Assembly: GCA_030035585.1 (NCBI GenBank)
Contig: CM057481.1
Location: forward strand, 56,119,128-56,183,127
DNA length: 64,000 bases
Reading direction: 5' to 3'
Source of the DNA: Dugong dugon
Taxonomy: Eukaryota > Chordata > Mammalia > Sirenia > Dugongidae
Shown here: positions 1 to 10,075 of the stretch, one piece after another
Layout: each line of letters starts with the position of its first letter
How positions within the stretch are numbered: position 1 is the first letter of the stretch
The notes under the pieces: generated by a model
Database searches by the model: none
The model's input: only the letters and a program-made list of their open reading frames with translations
What the model was told of the DNA's origin: nothing
Translations under genes and position numbers: made by a program

Positions 1-763
1 TATCCACATTTCAAGTGCTCAATAACCACATTTGGCTGCTGGCTACCATATTTGACTGTATAAATATACAGCATGATTCCCATTAAACATAGTCAGTTGG
101 CCAGCCTATCAGTCTGTCTATATCTATTTATATTTAAAAAATTGGGCAGAGAATATATTAATATATTCATTGCAGTTTATCTTTAGGTTGAAGAGGAATA
201 GGCTCTTTTTCTTCTTCATTCTTTTAAAAAATGTTCAAGGATTATTACTTTTACAATCAAGAAAACAACTTAAAACATTACAGTCTTCACTTATAGACTC
301 TCAGGAAATACAAATATTGTATAACAAGAATATAATCATGAGACATGGAAGAGTGAATTCAACATGGGATTCTTAGTAAGCGTCCTGAAACCAGACAGTA
401 ATCAAGGTTCTGGTGGAATATGAGAAGGGAATAAAGGGACCAGGCTGCCTTTCAGACAATGGCCCTTCAAAACAGAAAAACTACTAGGGACTCTAATTTC
501 TGTTAATGGAAAGCTAGCATTTCCAGACAAATCCTCCCATGGAAAACAACTAAAAATGCTGGATAAATTGGAAAATAAATCTTCTTAAAAACAACAAACA
601 GAAACAGTATAGTAAAAAAATTAGCACGCCAAAATTGAACAGAAAATTGGATACACAGAGAATTAAGCAGAGAATGGAAGCTACACCCCTGAAGGTATTT
701 TCTGTGTCATCAAGTTTAACGTTTGAAAGGCTCTAAGGAAGAAGCCAGAGCTCAAGGAAACAT
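1..763. other. AT-rich sequence, nothing recognised
   Basis: No convincing coding region or repeat boundary is visible. The stretch is A+T rich with short open frames only, including one of 68 codons at 170-376 with no recognisable motif. It may be decayed LINE sequence. Confidence 0.4.
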
Positions 764-962
764 AAACCCATTGCCGTTCAGTAGCTTCTGACTCATAGTG
801 ACGCTATAGGAGAGAGTAGAACTGTGCCACAGGGTTTCCAAGGCTGTAATCTTTATGGAAGAAGACTGCCACATCTTTCTCTCTCAGAGTGGCTGGCAGG
901 TTTGAACCACCAACCTTTCAGTTAGCAGCCAAGCACTTTAACCAGTGCACCACCAGGGCTCC
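764..962 (-). mobile_element. AfroSINE (tRNA-headed, RTE-tailed SINE)
   Basis: Read on the minus strand it starts with the GGAGCCCTGGTGG head, has a tRNA-like section with a B-box-like segment near 900, a TGGGGCAGTTCTAC-like body and an RTE-type end reading towards CAATGGGTTT. These are the AfroSINE landmarks found in many copies across this window. It is non-coding, would be transcribed by RNA polymerase III and mobilised in trans by an RTE reverse transcriptase. Confidence 0.88.
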
Positions 963-1064
963 CCTTGAGGAAACACACAAGCTGGAAATTCTAGTCGAAA
1001 ACTCTCTCCACAATAGTCCGGGACCCAGAAGTGCTGTGCCATCAGCGAAAAGGTAAAGTGAAAA

Positions 1065-1303
1065 TCAAATAAAACCCAAAATAAGTAGAAGGAAGAAGGT
1101 AATTACAATAAAAGGAGACACCGATAATAGAGGAAACCAACAAACAATAGGGAAAAATCATATTTGCAAACCAAACTCATATATATAAAAGAATAATGTA
1201 TTAGGCCAAGTGGGGTTTACCCCAGGATTTCAATGTTGGTTTAACATTTGAAAACCAATCAATGTAATTCTCCATATTAGTAGAATAAAGGAGAAAAGAT
1301 ATA
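1065..1303 (+). mobile_element. Ancient L1 ORF2 relic (part 1)
   Basis: At 1200-1290 the sequence matches the conserved L1 ORF2 stretch encoding GF-P--Q--FNI-----I (GGATTT..CCAGG..TTC..TGTTGGTTTAACATT). It is full of stops and indels. It is interrupted by a MER2-like element at 1304 and resumes beyond later insertions (2302-2801 and 17748-17905), forming the substrate into which the younger L1s inserted. Confidence 0.7.
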
Positions 1304-1605
1304 CAGTTGACCCTCTGTATCTACAGGTTCTGCAACTGTGGATTCAACCAACCGTGGATCGAAAATATTTTTAAAAAGACTTTTTTCCTTGTTATTATTT
1401 CTTAAAAAATATAACCAATATTTATACAGCATGTGTATTGTTTGAGGTATTGTAAGTAATCTAGAGATGATTTAAAGTATACAGGAGGATGTGCATAGGT
1501 TATATGCAAATACAGCATTTTATATAAGGGACTTCAACACCCTCAAATTTTGGTATTCCCAGGGGTTCCTAGAACCAATCCCCTGTGGATATTGAGGGAT
1601 GACTG
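1304..1605 (+). mobile_element. MER2-like DNA transposon (Tigger/pogo MITE)
   Basis: The element starts CAGTTGACCCTCTGTAT and ends GGGATGACTG, an inverted terminal repeat pair, and is flanked on both sides by TA (1302-1303 and 1606-1607), the Tc1/mariner-pogo target duplication. The interior (AATCTAGAGATGATTTAAAG and GGTTATATGCAAATAC) matches my memory of MER2, a non-autonomous relative of Tigger1. It has no coding capacity. Orientation is nominal. Confidence 0.8.
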
Positions 1606-1657
1606 TACTGTCCATATAAGCCAAAATATTCTGGACAAATTTCAGCGCTTATTCAAG

Positions 1658-1700
1658 TTGGAATCAACTCAGTGGCACATAACAACAATGACAACAAAAT
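1658..1700 (+). mobile_element. RTE/AfroSINE 3' tail fragment
   Basis: The stretch GTTGGAATCAACTCAGTGGCAC followed by an ACAACAAT-type tail is the 3' terminus shared by RTE LINEs and AfroSINEs. Only the tail is present, so source family cannot be decided. Confidence 0.6.
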
Positions 1701-1723
1701 TCACTATAAAAACTCTCAGCAAG

Positions 1724-2301
1724 TAAGGACAGTGTTGGCACGTAGTGGGGTTGTTAACCATTGTCATAGGGCAACATGTGTACTAACTGTTTAAAGAGAA
1801 ACTATTTTGTTCTGTAAACCTTCATCTAAAGTGAGAATAGCAGCACAACTGGAAGAACATAATTGATGTCACTGAACTGTGCCTGTAGAAATTTTTGAAA
1901 TGGTGTATCTTTGGCTATGTATACTTTCACCAAAAAAAGTGTTGAGAAGGGAGAGGGTTGACATGTCGTGGGATTGTTAACCAATGTCATAAAACAATAT
2001 GTGTACTGACTGTTTAATGAGAAACTATTTCGTTCTGCAAACCTTCATCAAAAGTGAGAATAGCAGCACAACAGGAAGAACGTAATCGATGTCACTGAAC
2101 TGTGCCTGTAGAAATTTTTGAAATGGTGTATCTTTGGCTATGTATACTTTCACCAAAAAAAATGTTGAGAAGGGAGAGGGTTGACATGTCATGGGATTGT
2201 TAATCAATGTCTTAAAACAATATGTGTACTGACTGTTTAATGAGAAACTATTTGTTCTGTAAACCTTCACCTAAAAAAAAAAAAAAGAAAAAAAAAAAAA
2301 A
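1724..2301 (+). mobile_element. 5'-truncated L1 insertion (3'UTR only, tandem repeats)
   Basis: This is L1 3'UTR sequence of the type at 10.9-11.5 kb and 17.4-17.7 kb, ending in poly(A) at about 2270-2301. It contains two complete and one partial copy of a 223-bp unit: TTGTTAA landmarks lie at 1751, 1974 and 2197. A target-site duplication, AAAACTCTCAGCAAG at 1709-1723 against AAACCTCTCAGCAAAC at 2302-2317, brackets it, so it inserted into the older L1 ORF2 relic. There is no reading frame. Confidence 0.82.
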
Positions 2302-2801
2302 AAACCTCTCAGCAAACTAGCTATTGAAGAGAACTCCTTTAACCTGATAAAAGGTTTCATGAGACAACCTAGCACAAATATCATACTTATTGGTGAAAAA
2401 CTAAATGCTCTCCTACTCTTGAGAAAAAAAGCAAGGATATCTCCTCTCATGACTTCTGTTAAACATTATACTGGAGGTCCTAGCCAGTGCAGTAAGGCTA
2501 GAAAATAAGACAAAAGCCATCCGGATTAAAAACAAACAAGTACAAACATCTATATGCAGAGTATATGATTAAATACGCAGAAAATCATAAATTTTCAGGA
2601 ATCTAAATAAAAGCTACTAAGTAAAAAAAAACTAATAAATTAATTTAGCAAAATCACAACACCCAAGGTTAATGTACAAAATTTAATTGTACTTCAATAT
2701 AGTAGCCAGAAATAATTGAAAATGAAATACAAAATATCATTGACTGTAGCATAAAAAAACCGTGAATATGTAGGGATAAGTATGTTTATTGAAATTTGTG
2801 C
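2302..2801 (+). mobile_element. Ancient L1 ORF2 relic (part 2)
   Basis: The sequence continues the L1 ORF2 interrupted upstream: CTCTCAGCAAACTAG, then an AACCTGATAAA-like segment, and GGAGGTCCTAGCCAGTGCAGTAAGGC (the region before the reverse transcriptase catalytic box). It is heavily degraded, stops at the target site of the young L1 at 2802-2814, and resumes at 17748. Confidence 0.75.
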
Positions 2802-2814
2802 AAGATCTATACAC

Positions 2815-4782
2815 TGAGAGGTTCCGGCAAAATGGCGCTCTAGGCAGAAGCACCACGCCATCTCTCCACAGCAAAGATCCGAAAAACTAAGCCAAACAGA
2901 GAATACAACAATCCTGAAACCCTATAACATCAAATGAAGAGATAAAGAACTCAGCCAAGAACCAAACGGACTGAGAAAACTGACAGAGAACAGAGAGCGA
3001 GGAGAGATTCATTAAGAGATCCCCTACCAGCTAACACAGCACAGATCCACCATCTTGGACTCCTATCGGAGACTCATTAAGGGATCCCCTACCAGCTAAC
3101 ACAGCATGGATCCACCATCTTGGACTCCTATCGGAGACCAGCAAACGGGGGTACGAGAAAACAGCCTCACGGAGCATCCAGCGGGAGACAAAACAACCGG
3201 TAATTTGCAGTGTGTGCTTTCCCACACCCCAACCCCTCTTCGCCCTGGCTCGGCCTCCTCTGCTTCCCGTGGCCACAGTCTCTTGACCGGGAAGCCCCGG
3301 CTGCTTGGATTCCACACACCCAACTGGGCGGCTCTGTGGGTGCCATTTGTTGGCTGCTAGTGTTGCTTTTTTTTCTGCTTTTGATTTCTCACTTGCCTCT
3401 CGCCACCTCCCCCTCCTTTCACTCGAGTGCCTGCCTCCATGCGCCATCTTTGCTTCTTTCTGAGGGGCTCCAGAGTGCTGGCAATTTGTGATATACGCTT
3501 TCCCACTCTCCACCCTTCTTCACCCATACTTGGCCTCCTCTGCTTCCCACGGACACAGTCTCTTGTCCAGAAGCACCAGCCCACACTAGCTGGCTCTCTG
3601 AGTGCCATTTGTTGGCTGCTGGTCTTGCTTTTTTTTTTTCTGCTTCTTTGGATTTCTTGCTTGGCTCTTGCCGCCTCCCCCTCCTTTCACTCGAGTGCCT
3701 GGCTCCGTGCGCCATCTTTGCTTCTTCCTCGGGGGCAGCGGAGCTCCATTCGAGTGTGGAGCTGCTTCCTAGTCTGGTCTGGGCTACCGCTCTGGTGGGA
3801 TCCCGGGGCTTTTGTTCATTTGTTTGTTTTGAATTGTTTGTTTTCTTTTCCTTTTCTTGAGTTGGAGCCCTTTCTGGCTAGGTGGAGCTGCGTGGCAAGG
3901 AACTCCCCTTCAGCTTCCACAGACATGCACAGGGATCCCTGAGAGCATTTCTTTTTTCAGTGGTTTTTTTTTTTTCTGTTTTTTTGGGGGGCCTTTCTTG
4001 TTCTTCTTTTTTTTTTAATTTTCATTTGTTTTGTTTTCTTTTCCTTCTTTTTCCCTTTCTGTCTTTCTTCATTGCTCAGTTTCTCATCTCTCTATATCTT
4101 CCTTCTCTTTCTGATTCCTGAATACCAGGTGTTGTATACCTCTATGCCTTCTAGCCAGGCTGTACTGTGACACCTGAGAGTGACTTTCCCAGACCTCATA
4201 CTTCATTGGTGGGATCCCTGGGAACTTTGCGGTTCTTTAACCTTTCTGATTTTTATTTATTCATTCTTTTCTTTTCTTCCTCTTCCCCTTTCTGTTTTTC
4301 TCCATTTCATAGTCTCTCATCTCTCCATTCCAATGGCAAGCTCCCCTAGAATTCTTTTTTGTTTGTTTGTATGTTTTTGGCTCCTGTTCCTCTCTCCCAT
4401 ATCCATCTTAGCTCCACACATAACAATCTCCCTGCTGCATCCTGCCTACCTGCACTGTGCGCTTGACATCACACCACCAAGCTGTTCAGGCACGGCCTAC
4501 TGGAACCTGCCCTGCACTGATTACCGACCCGCTCTGGTGGCTGTAGTAAGTGCCACAAACAACCCATCCCAGTAACTCCTCTTCAGCTAGCCTGCCCTGC
4601 CGTACCATATCTGAGTGACTGACCCTGCCACTTGGAGAAGGAGGTGAAAATTACTGAGCACACAGACGAGCAAACAGCAAAGAACACACAGTCTGCCTGC
4701 TCAGACATAGTCAAATTTTTTTTTTTAAAAAGGGATGAAACAAACAAATCTACAATCAATAAACGAGAAAAATAACTACTGA
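2815..4782 (+). promoter_or_regulatory. L1 5'UTR and internal promoter region
   Basis: By position this is the L1 5'UTR, which in the family carries the internal RNA polymerase II promoter. Close to the 5' end, CAAAATGGCGC (2828-2838) resembles the YY1 site at the start of human L1 RNA. The region has a 63-bp tandem duplication near 3010-3137, a roughly 280-bp tandem duplication (3202-about 3740), a G+C-rich first part and a very T/pyrimidine-rich part at about 3930-4130. About 1.97 kb is long against the roughly 0.9 kb of human L1. Promoter activity is inferred, not seen. Confidence 0.7.
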
Positions 4783-5832
4783 ATGCCCCGAAAACAGCAA
4801 ACAATATCAAAACATTTACAAAAACAAGACAAGATGGCTCCAATAGGCGTCCAAATTAAAACACCAGATAACTCTTCTGTGGAAGAAAATGCACTAGAAA
4901 TACCTGATACGGAACTCAAATCACTAATACTCGGAATTTTCCAAGAACTGAGGCAAAAAGCTGACAAACATGAGGAAAAAATAGACAAATTTATGGAAAA
5001 TACAGACAAAAAATTGGAAGAATTCAGGAAGATGATGCAGGAACAAAATGCCAAAATAAATTCACAACTCGAAATTATACAAAAACAACAATTAGAAATC
5101 CAAAAGATAAACAACAAGATTTCAGAAATGGACGGTGTCATAGAAGGGCTGAGAAGTAGATTTGAAACCATGGAAGACAGGATCAGTGGAACTGAAGACA
5201 AACACTTGGATACAACTCTGTTTCAGGAAAACTCAGAAAAAAGAACAAAGAAAAATGAAGAGACCCTGAGAGTTACGTGGGACACAATGAAAAGCAAAAA
5301 CTTACGAGTGATTGGCATACCAGAACAGGGGGAGAAAACAGAAAACACAGAGAGGATCATTGACGAACTGCTGACAGAAAACTTTCCCAATATCATGAAA
5401 AATGAAAAGCTGGCCATCCAAGAAGCTCAACGAAACCCATAAAGAAGAGAACCCAAAAGAAAATCACCAAGACATATCATATTCACACTCGCTAAAACTA
5501 AAGACAAACAGAGAATCCTGAGAGCAGCTCGTGAAAAACAAGAAGTCACATACAGAGGAGAAACAATAAGACTAAGCTCAGATTATTCAGCAGAAACCAT
5601 GCAGGCAAGAAGGCAATGGGATGACATATATAAAATCGTGAAAGAAAAAAATTGTCAGCCAAGAATAATATATCCTGCAAAACTCTCATTCAAATTTGAT
5701 GGTGAAATTAGGTCATTTCCAGATAAACAGAAACTAAAGGAATATGCAAAAGTCAAACCAAACTTACAAGAATTATTAAAGGGAGTTCTTCGATCTGAGG
5801 ACAAACAGCTTAAGCCCTCAGGCAGGACCTAG
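4783..5832 (+). pseudogene. L1 ORF1 (RNA-binding chaperone), one nonsense codon
   Basis: The frame starts MPRKQQTISK and runs 349 codons to TAG at 5830-5832, with one in-frame TAA at 5440-5442 (codon 220). L1 copy 2 has TAT there, so a single substitution broke an otherwise open gene. L1 ORF1p is a trimeric coiled-coil RNA-binding protein that packages L1 RNA in the cytoplasm. Residues about 50-130 are charged heptad-rich (DKHEEKIDKFMENTDKKLEE), matching the coiled coil. After it come the RRM-like part (TLRVTWDTMKSKNLRVIGIP) and the C-terminal domain (YRGETIRLSSDYSAETMQAR and IIYPAKLSFKF). The ATG is chosen because the methionine opens the longest frame right after the 5'UTR. Certain as L1 ORF1; function is lost past residue 219. 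Confidence 0.93.
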
Positions 5833-6075
5833 GACCTAGGACGCAGGTTCACATGAACCAGATACCATTCTAGGAACTGAACTACAGAGGACTTTCCAAA
5901 AACAAAAGAAATACAACAGGGAATCAGAGAAATCAATCAAAGGATGACAACAACATCAAAACAATGAAAGAGGGAACAAACGGCATAGGTATAGAACCTT
6001 CTAAAGGAGAGGAAGGCAAGGCGATACCAAGTAAGGGTAGACTGCTTCAAAATTATAAAGATAAGGGTAAAATTC

Positions 6076-6267
6076 ATGGTAACCACAAAAAAAGTTAACA
6101 AACCAACTCATAAAAATAAAGATGAAAAACATAAAGTCTCAACAAAAACAAAACCTACAAAAACAAAAGAAATGAACACAAAATCCACAAACAAAAGTAA
6201 CTCAGCACAAGAGAGTAAGAAGAACAAAGAAAACTTCAGCATCACAAAAAAAAGCACTACAAAATGA
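6076..6267 (+). other. Lysine-rich small ORF in L1 inter-ORF spacer
   Basis: A 63-codon frame starts MVTTKKVNKPTHKNKDEKHK and ends with TGA overlapping the ORF2 start as ATGA (6264-6267). The matching segment in L1 copy 2 (from about 12533) keeps the first 32 codons, then terminates; in L1 copy 3 the same frame lacks the ATG but stays open from about 57834 into ORF2. It is almost all Lys/Thr/Asn, as expected from an A-rich strand with few stops, so it may be mere composition. No domain is recognised and translation is not implied. Confidence 0.3.
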
Positions 6268-9200
6268 CAGCAACAAACTTCCATCTATCAGTAATTACAC
6301 TGAACGTAAATGGACTCAATGCACCCATAAAGAGATGGAGAGTGGCAGAATGGATAAGAAAACAGGATCCATCAATTTGCTGTCTACAAGAGACACACCT
6401 TAGAAACAAAGATGTGAATTTATTAAAAATCAAAGGTTGGAAAAAACTATATCAAGCTACCAACTATCAAAAAAGAACAGGAGTGGCAATTCTAATCTCA
6501 GATAAAATAGACTTTAAAACAAAATCTACCATAAAAGACAAAGAAGGACACTATATAATGATTAAGGGGGTGATCCATCATGAAGACATAACCATAATAA
6601 ATATCTATGCACCCAATGACAGGGCTCCAAAATACATAAAAAAAAACTCTAACAGCACTGAAAAGAGAAACTGACAGTTCCACAATAATAGTAGGAGACT
6701 TCAACACACCGCTCTCAGTAAAGGACAGAACAACTAAAAAGTAACTCAGCAAAGATACAGAAGACCTAAAGGACACAATCAGCCAACTGGACCTCATAGA
6801 CATATATAGAACAATCCATCCAACCGCTGCAAAGTACACATTCTTTTCCAATGCACATGGAACGTTCTCCAGAATAGACCACATCTTAGGCCACAGAGAA
6901 ATCCTCAACAAGATCCAAAATGCTGAGATAATTCACAGTATCTTCTCTGACCACAATGCCATCAAGGTAGAAATTAACACTAGAAAGAGCAAGGGAAAAA
7001 AATCAAACACATGGAAACTGAATAATAATCTGCTTACACATCAATGGGTAATAGAAGAAATCAGAGATGGAATTAAAAAATTCCTAGAATCAAATGAAAA
7101 TGAAAACACATCATACCAAAACCTTTGGGACACAGCAAAGGCAGTCCTCAGAGGACAATTTATAGCAATAGATGCACATATCAAAAAAGAAGAAAGGGAC
7201 AAAATCAAAACATTAACTACAGAACTCAAACAAATAGAAAGAGAACAACCAAAAAAGCCTACAACCACCGGAAGAAAGGAAATAGTAAAGATCAGAGCAG
7301 AAATACATGAAATAGAGAACAGAAAAACAATAGAAAGAATCAACAAAACCAAAACTTGGTTCTTTGAAAGAATCAACAAAATCGACAAACCACTGGCCAG
7401 ACTGACAAAAGAAAAACAGCAGAGGGCACAAATAACCCAAATAAGAAATGAAATGGGGGACATTACAACAGACCCAACTGAAATAAAAAGGATTATAACA
7501 GAATATTATGAAAAACTATATTCCAACAAATTTGAAAACCTAGAGGAAATAGATAAATTTCTAGAAACATACGGCCTACCCAAACTACAACAAAGTGATA
7601 TTGAAAATCTGAACAGACCCATAACAAGAGAAGAGATTGAAAAGGTAATAAAAAAAACTCCCGACCAAAAAAAGCCCTGGCCCAGATGGCTTCACTGGAG
7701 AATTCTACAAAACATTTACAGAAGAGCTCGTACCAGTTCTACTCAAGCTATTTCAGAGCATAGAAGAGGAAGCAACACTTCCAAATTCATTCTATGAAGC
7801 CAGAATAATGCTGATACCAAAACCAGGCAAAGACATCACAAAAAAAGAAAATTACAGACCAATATGTCTCATGAATATAGATGCAAAAATTCTGAACAAA
7901 ATTCTAGCCAATAGAATTCAGTATCATATCAAAAAAATAATACACCACGACCAAGTAGGATTCATACCAGGTATGCAAGGATGGTTTAACATTAGAAAAT
8001 CCATCAATGTAATCCACCACATAAATAAAAGGAAAGAAAAAAATCACATGATTATCTCAATTGACGCAGAAAAGGCATTTGACAAAGTCGAACACCCATT
8101 CCTGATAAAAGCGCTCAATAAAATAGGTATAGAAGGGAAATTTCTCAACATAATAAAGGGCATCTATGCAAAACCAACAGCCAAAATCATTCTTAATGGA
8201 GAGAGGCTGAAAACATTCCCCTTGAAAACAGGAACAAGACAAGGATGCCCTTTATCACCACTCCTATTTAACATTGTGCTGGAAGTTCTAGCTAGAGCAA
8301 TAAGGCAAGAAAAAGAGATCAAGGGCATCCAAATTGGTAATGAAGAAGTTAAACTGTCCCTGTTTGCAGATGATATTATACTATACATAGAAAACCCTAA
8401 AGACTCCACGAGAAATCTACTGGAACTAATAGAAAGATTCAGCAGAGTAGCAGGATACAAGATAAACATTCAAAAATCAGTTGGATTCCTATACACCAGT
8501 AAAGAGAACGATGAAAAGGAGATCAGGAAATCAATACCATTTTCAATAGCCCCTAAAAAAATAAAATACTTAGGAATAAATCTGACCAGGAATGTAAAAG
8601 ACCTATACAAAGAAAACTACAAAACACTGCTGCATGAAATCCAAAGGGATCTACATAAATGGAAAAACATACCATGCTCATGGATAGGCAGACTCAACAT
8701 TGTGAAAATGGCAATTCTACCTAAAGCAATCTACAAATACAATGCAATCCCGCTACAAATACGAACAACATTCTTCAAAGAGATGGAAAAACTAATTATT
8801 AACTTTATATGGAAAGGGAATAAACCCCGAATAAGTAAAGCACTACTGAAGAAGAAGAATAAAGTTGGAGGACTCACACTACCTGACTTGAGTACCTACT
8901 ATACAGCTATAGTACTCAAAACAGCCTGGTAGTGGTACAACAACAGAGACATTGACCAATGGAACAGAATAGAGAACTCAGATGTAAATACATCCACCTA
9001 CGGTCATCTGATCTTTGACAAGGGCTCAAAACATCAAATGGGGAAAAGAAAGTCTTTTTAACGAATGGTGCTGGCAAAACTGGATATCCATTTGTAGAAA
9101 AATGAAACAGGACCCATACCTCACACCATATACAAAAACTACTTCAAAATGGATCAAAGACCTGAATATAAAGCCTCAAACTATAAAAAAAAAATTCATA

Positions 9201-10075
9201 GAAGAAAAATAGGACCAACACTTCAGGCCTTAATACATGGCATAAACATCAACACAAAAAACCCAACAGATAAACTAGATAACTGGGATATTCTAAAAAT
9301 CAAACATCTATGCTCTTCAAAAGACTTCACCAAAAGAGTCAAAAGAGAACCTACAGACTGGGAAAAAATTTTTGGACAGTACAAGTCAGACAAAGGTCTA
9401 ATCTCCATAATCTACAAGAAAATCCAACAACTCTACAACAAAAAGACAACCAATCCTATCAAAAAATGGGCAAAGGAAATGAACAGACACTTCACCAAGG
9501 AAGACATTCAAATGGCCAACAGACACATGAGGAAATGCTCGCGATCACTAGCCATTAGAGAAATGCAAATTAAAACCACAATGAGATACCATCTCACCCC
9601 GGCATTACTGGCACAAATCAAAAATACTGGAAATAACAAATGTTGGAGGGGCTGCGGGGAGATGGGAACTCTTATACACTGCTGGTGGGAATGCAAAATG
9701 ATACAACCATTTTGGAAAATGATATGGCGCTTCCTCAGAAAGCTAGAAATAGACATACCATTCGATCCAGCAATCCCACTCCTAGGAATATATCCTAGAG
9801 AAATAAGAGTCATCACTCGAATAGACATATGCACACCTATGTCCATGGCAGCATTGTTCACAATAGCAAAACGATGGAAACAACCTCGATGTCCATCAAC
9901 AGATGAATGGATACACAAACTATGGTACATACACACAATGGAGTACTATGCAACGAGAAAGAACAACAATGAATCTGTGAAGCATCTCATAACATGGATG
10001 AAACTGGAGAACATTATGCTAAGTGAAATAAGTCAATCACAAAAGGACAAATATTGTATGAGACCTCTATTGTAA
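6264..10075 (+). pseudogene. L1 ORF2 (endonuclease/reverse transcriptase), broken
   Basis: ORF2p nicks target DNA and reverse-transcribes L1 RNA there. Endonuclease motifs run in order: ITLNVNGLN, CLQETHL (about 6390), VGDFNTPLS and SDHNAIKVEI (about 6950). The reverse transcriptase follows at about 7640-8600, with [14 protein letters not shown] and the catalytic FADD at 8363-8374. The C-terminal Cys-rich motif (C-x3-C-x7-H-x4-C) is intact at 9641-9694, and the frame ends [12 protein letters not shown]. Breaks: +1 in an A-run near 6640, TAA at 6742-6744, +1 in an A-run near 7650, TAG at 8930-8932 (TAC in copy 2), a 2-base loss near 9030 and compensating A-run indels near 9190-9210. About 1,270 codons if repaired, normal for L1. 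Not functional. Confidence 0.93.

Noticed and set aside
3031-3942. Overlapping frames of 75-171 codons on both strands
   Set aside because: They lie in the GC- and pyrimidine-rich L1 5'UTR, differ between the two tandem repeat units, and show no known domain.
6498-6911. Hydrophobic minus-strand frames opposite L1 ORFs (also 7041-7463, 9508-9936, 13075-13380)
   Set aside because: They recur antisense to every ORF2 copy and mirror its lysine-rich coding strand; no independent support.
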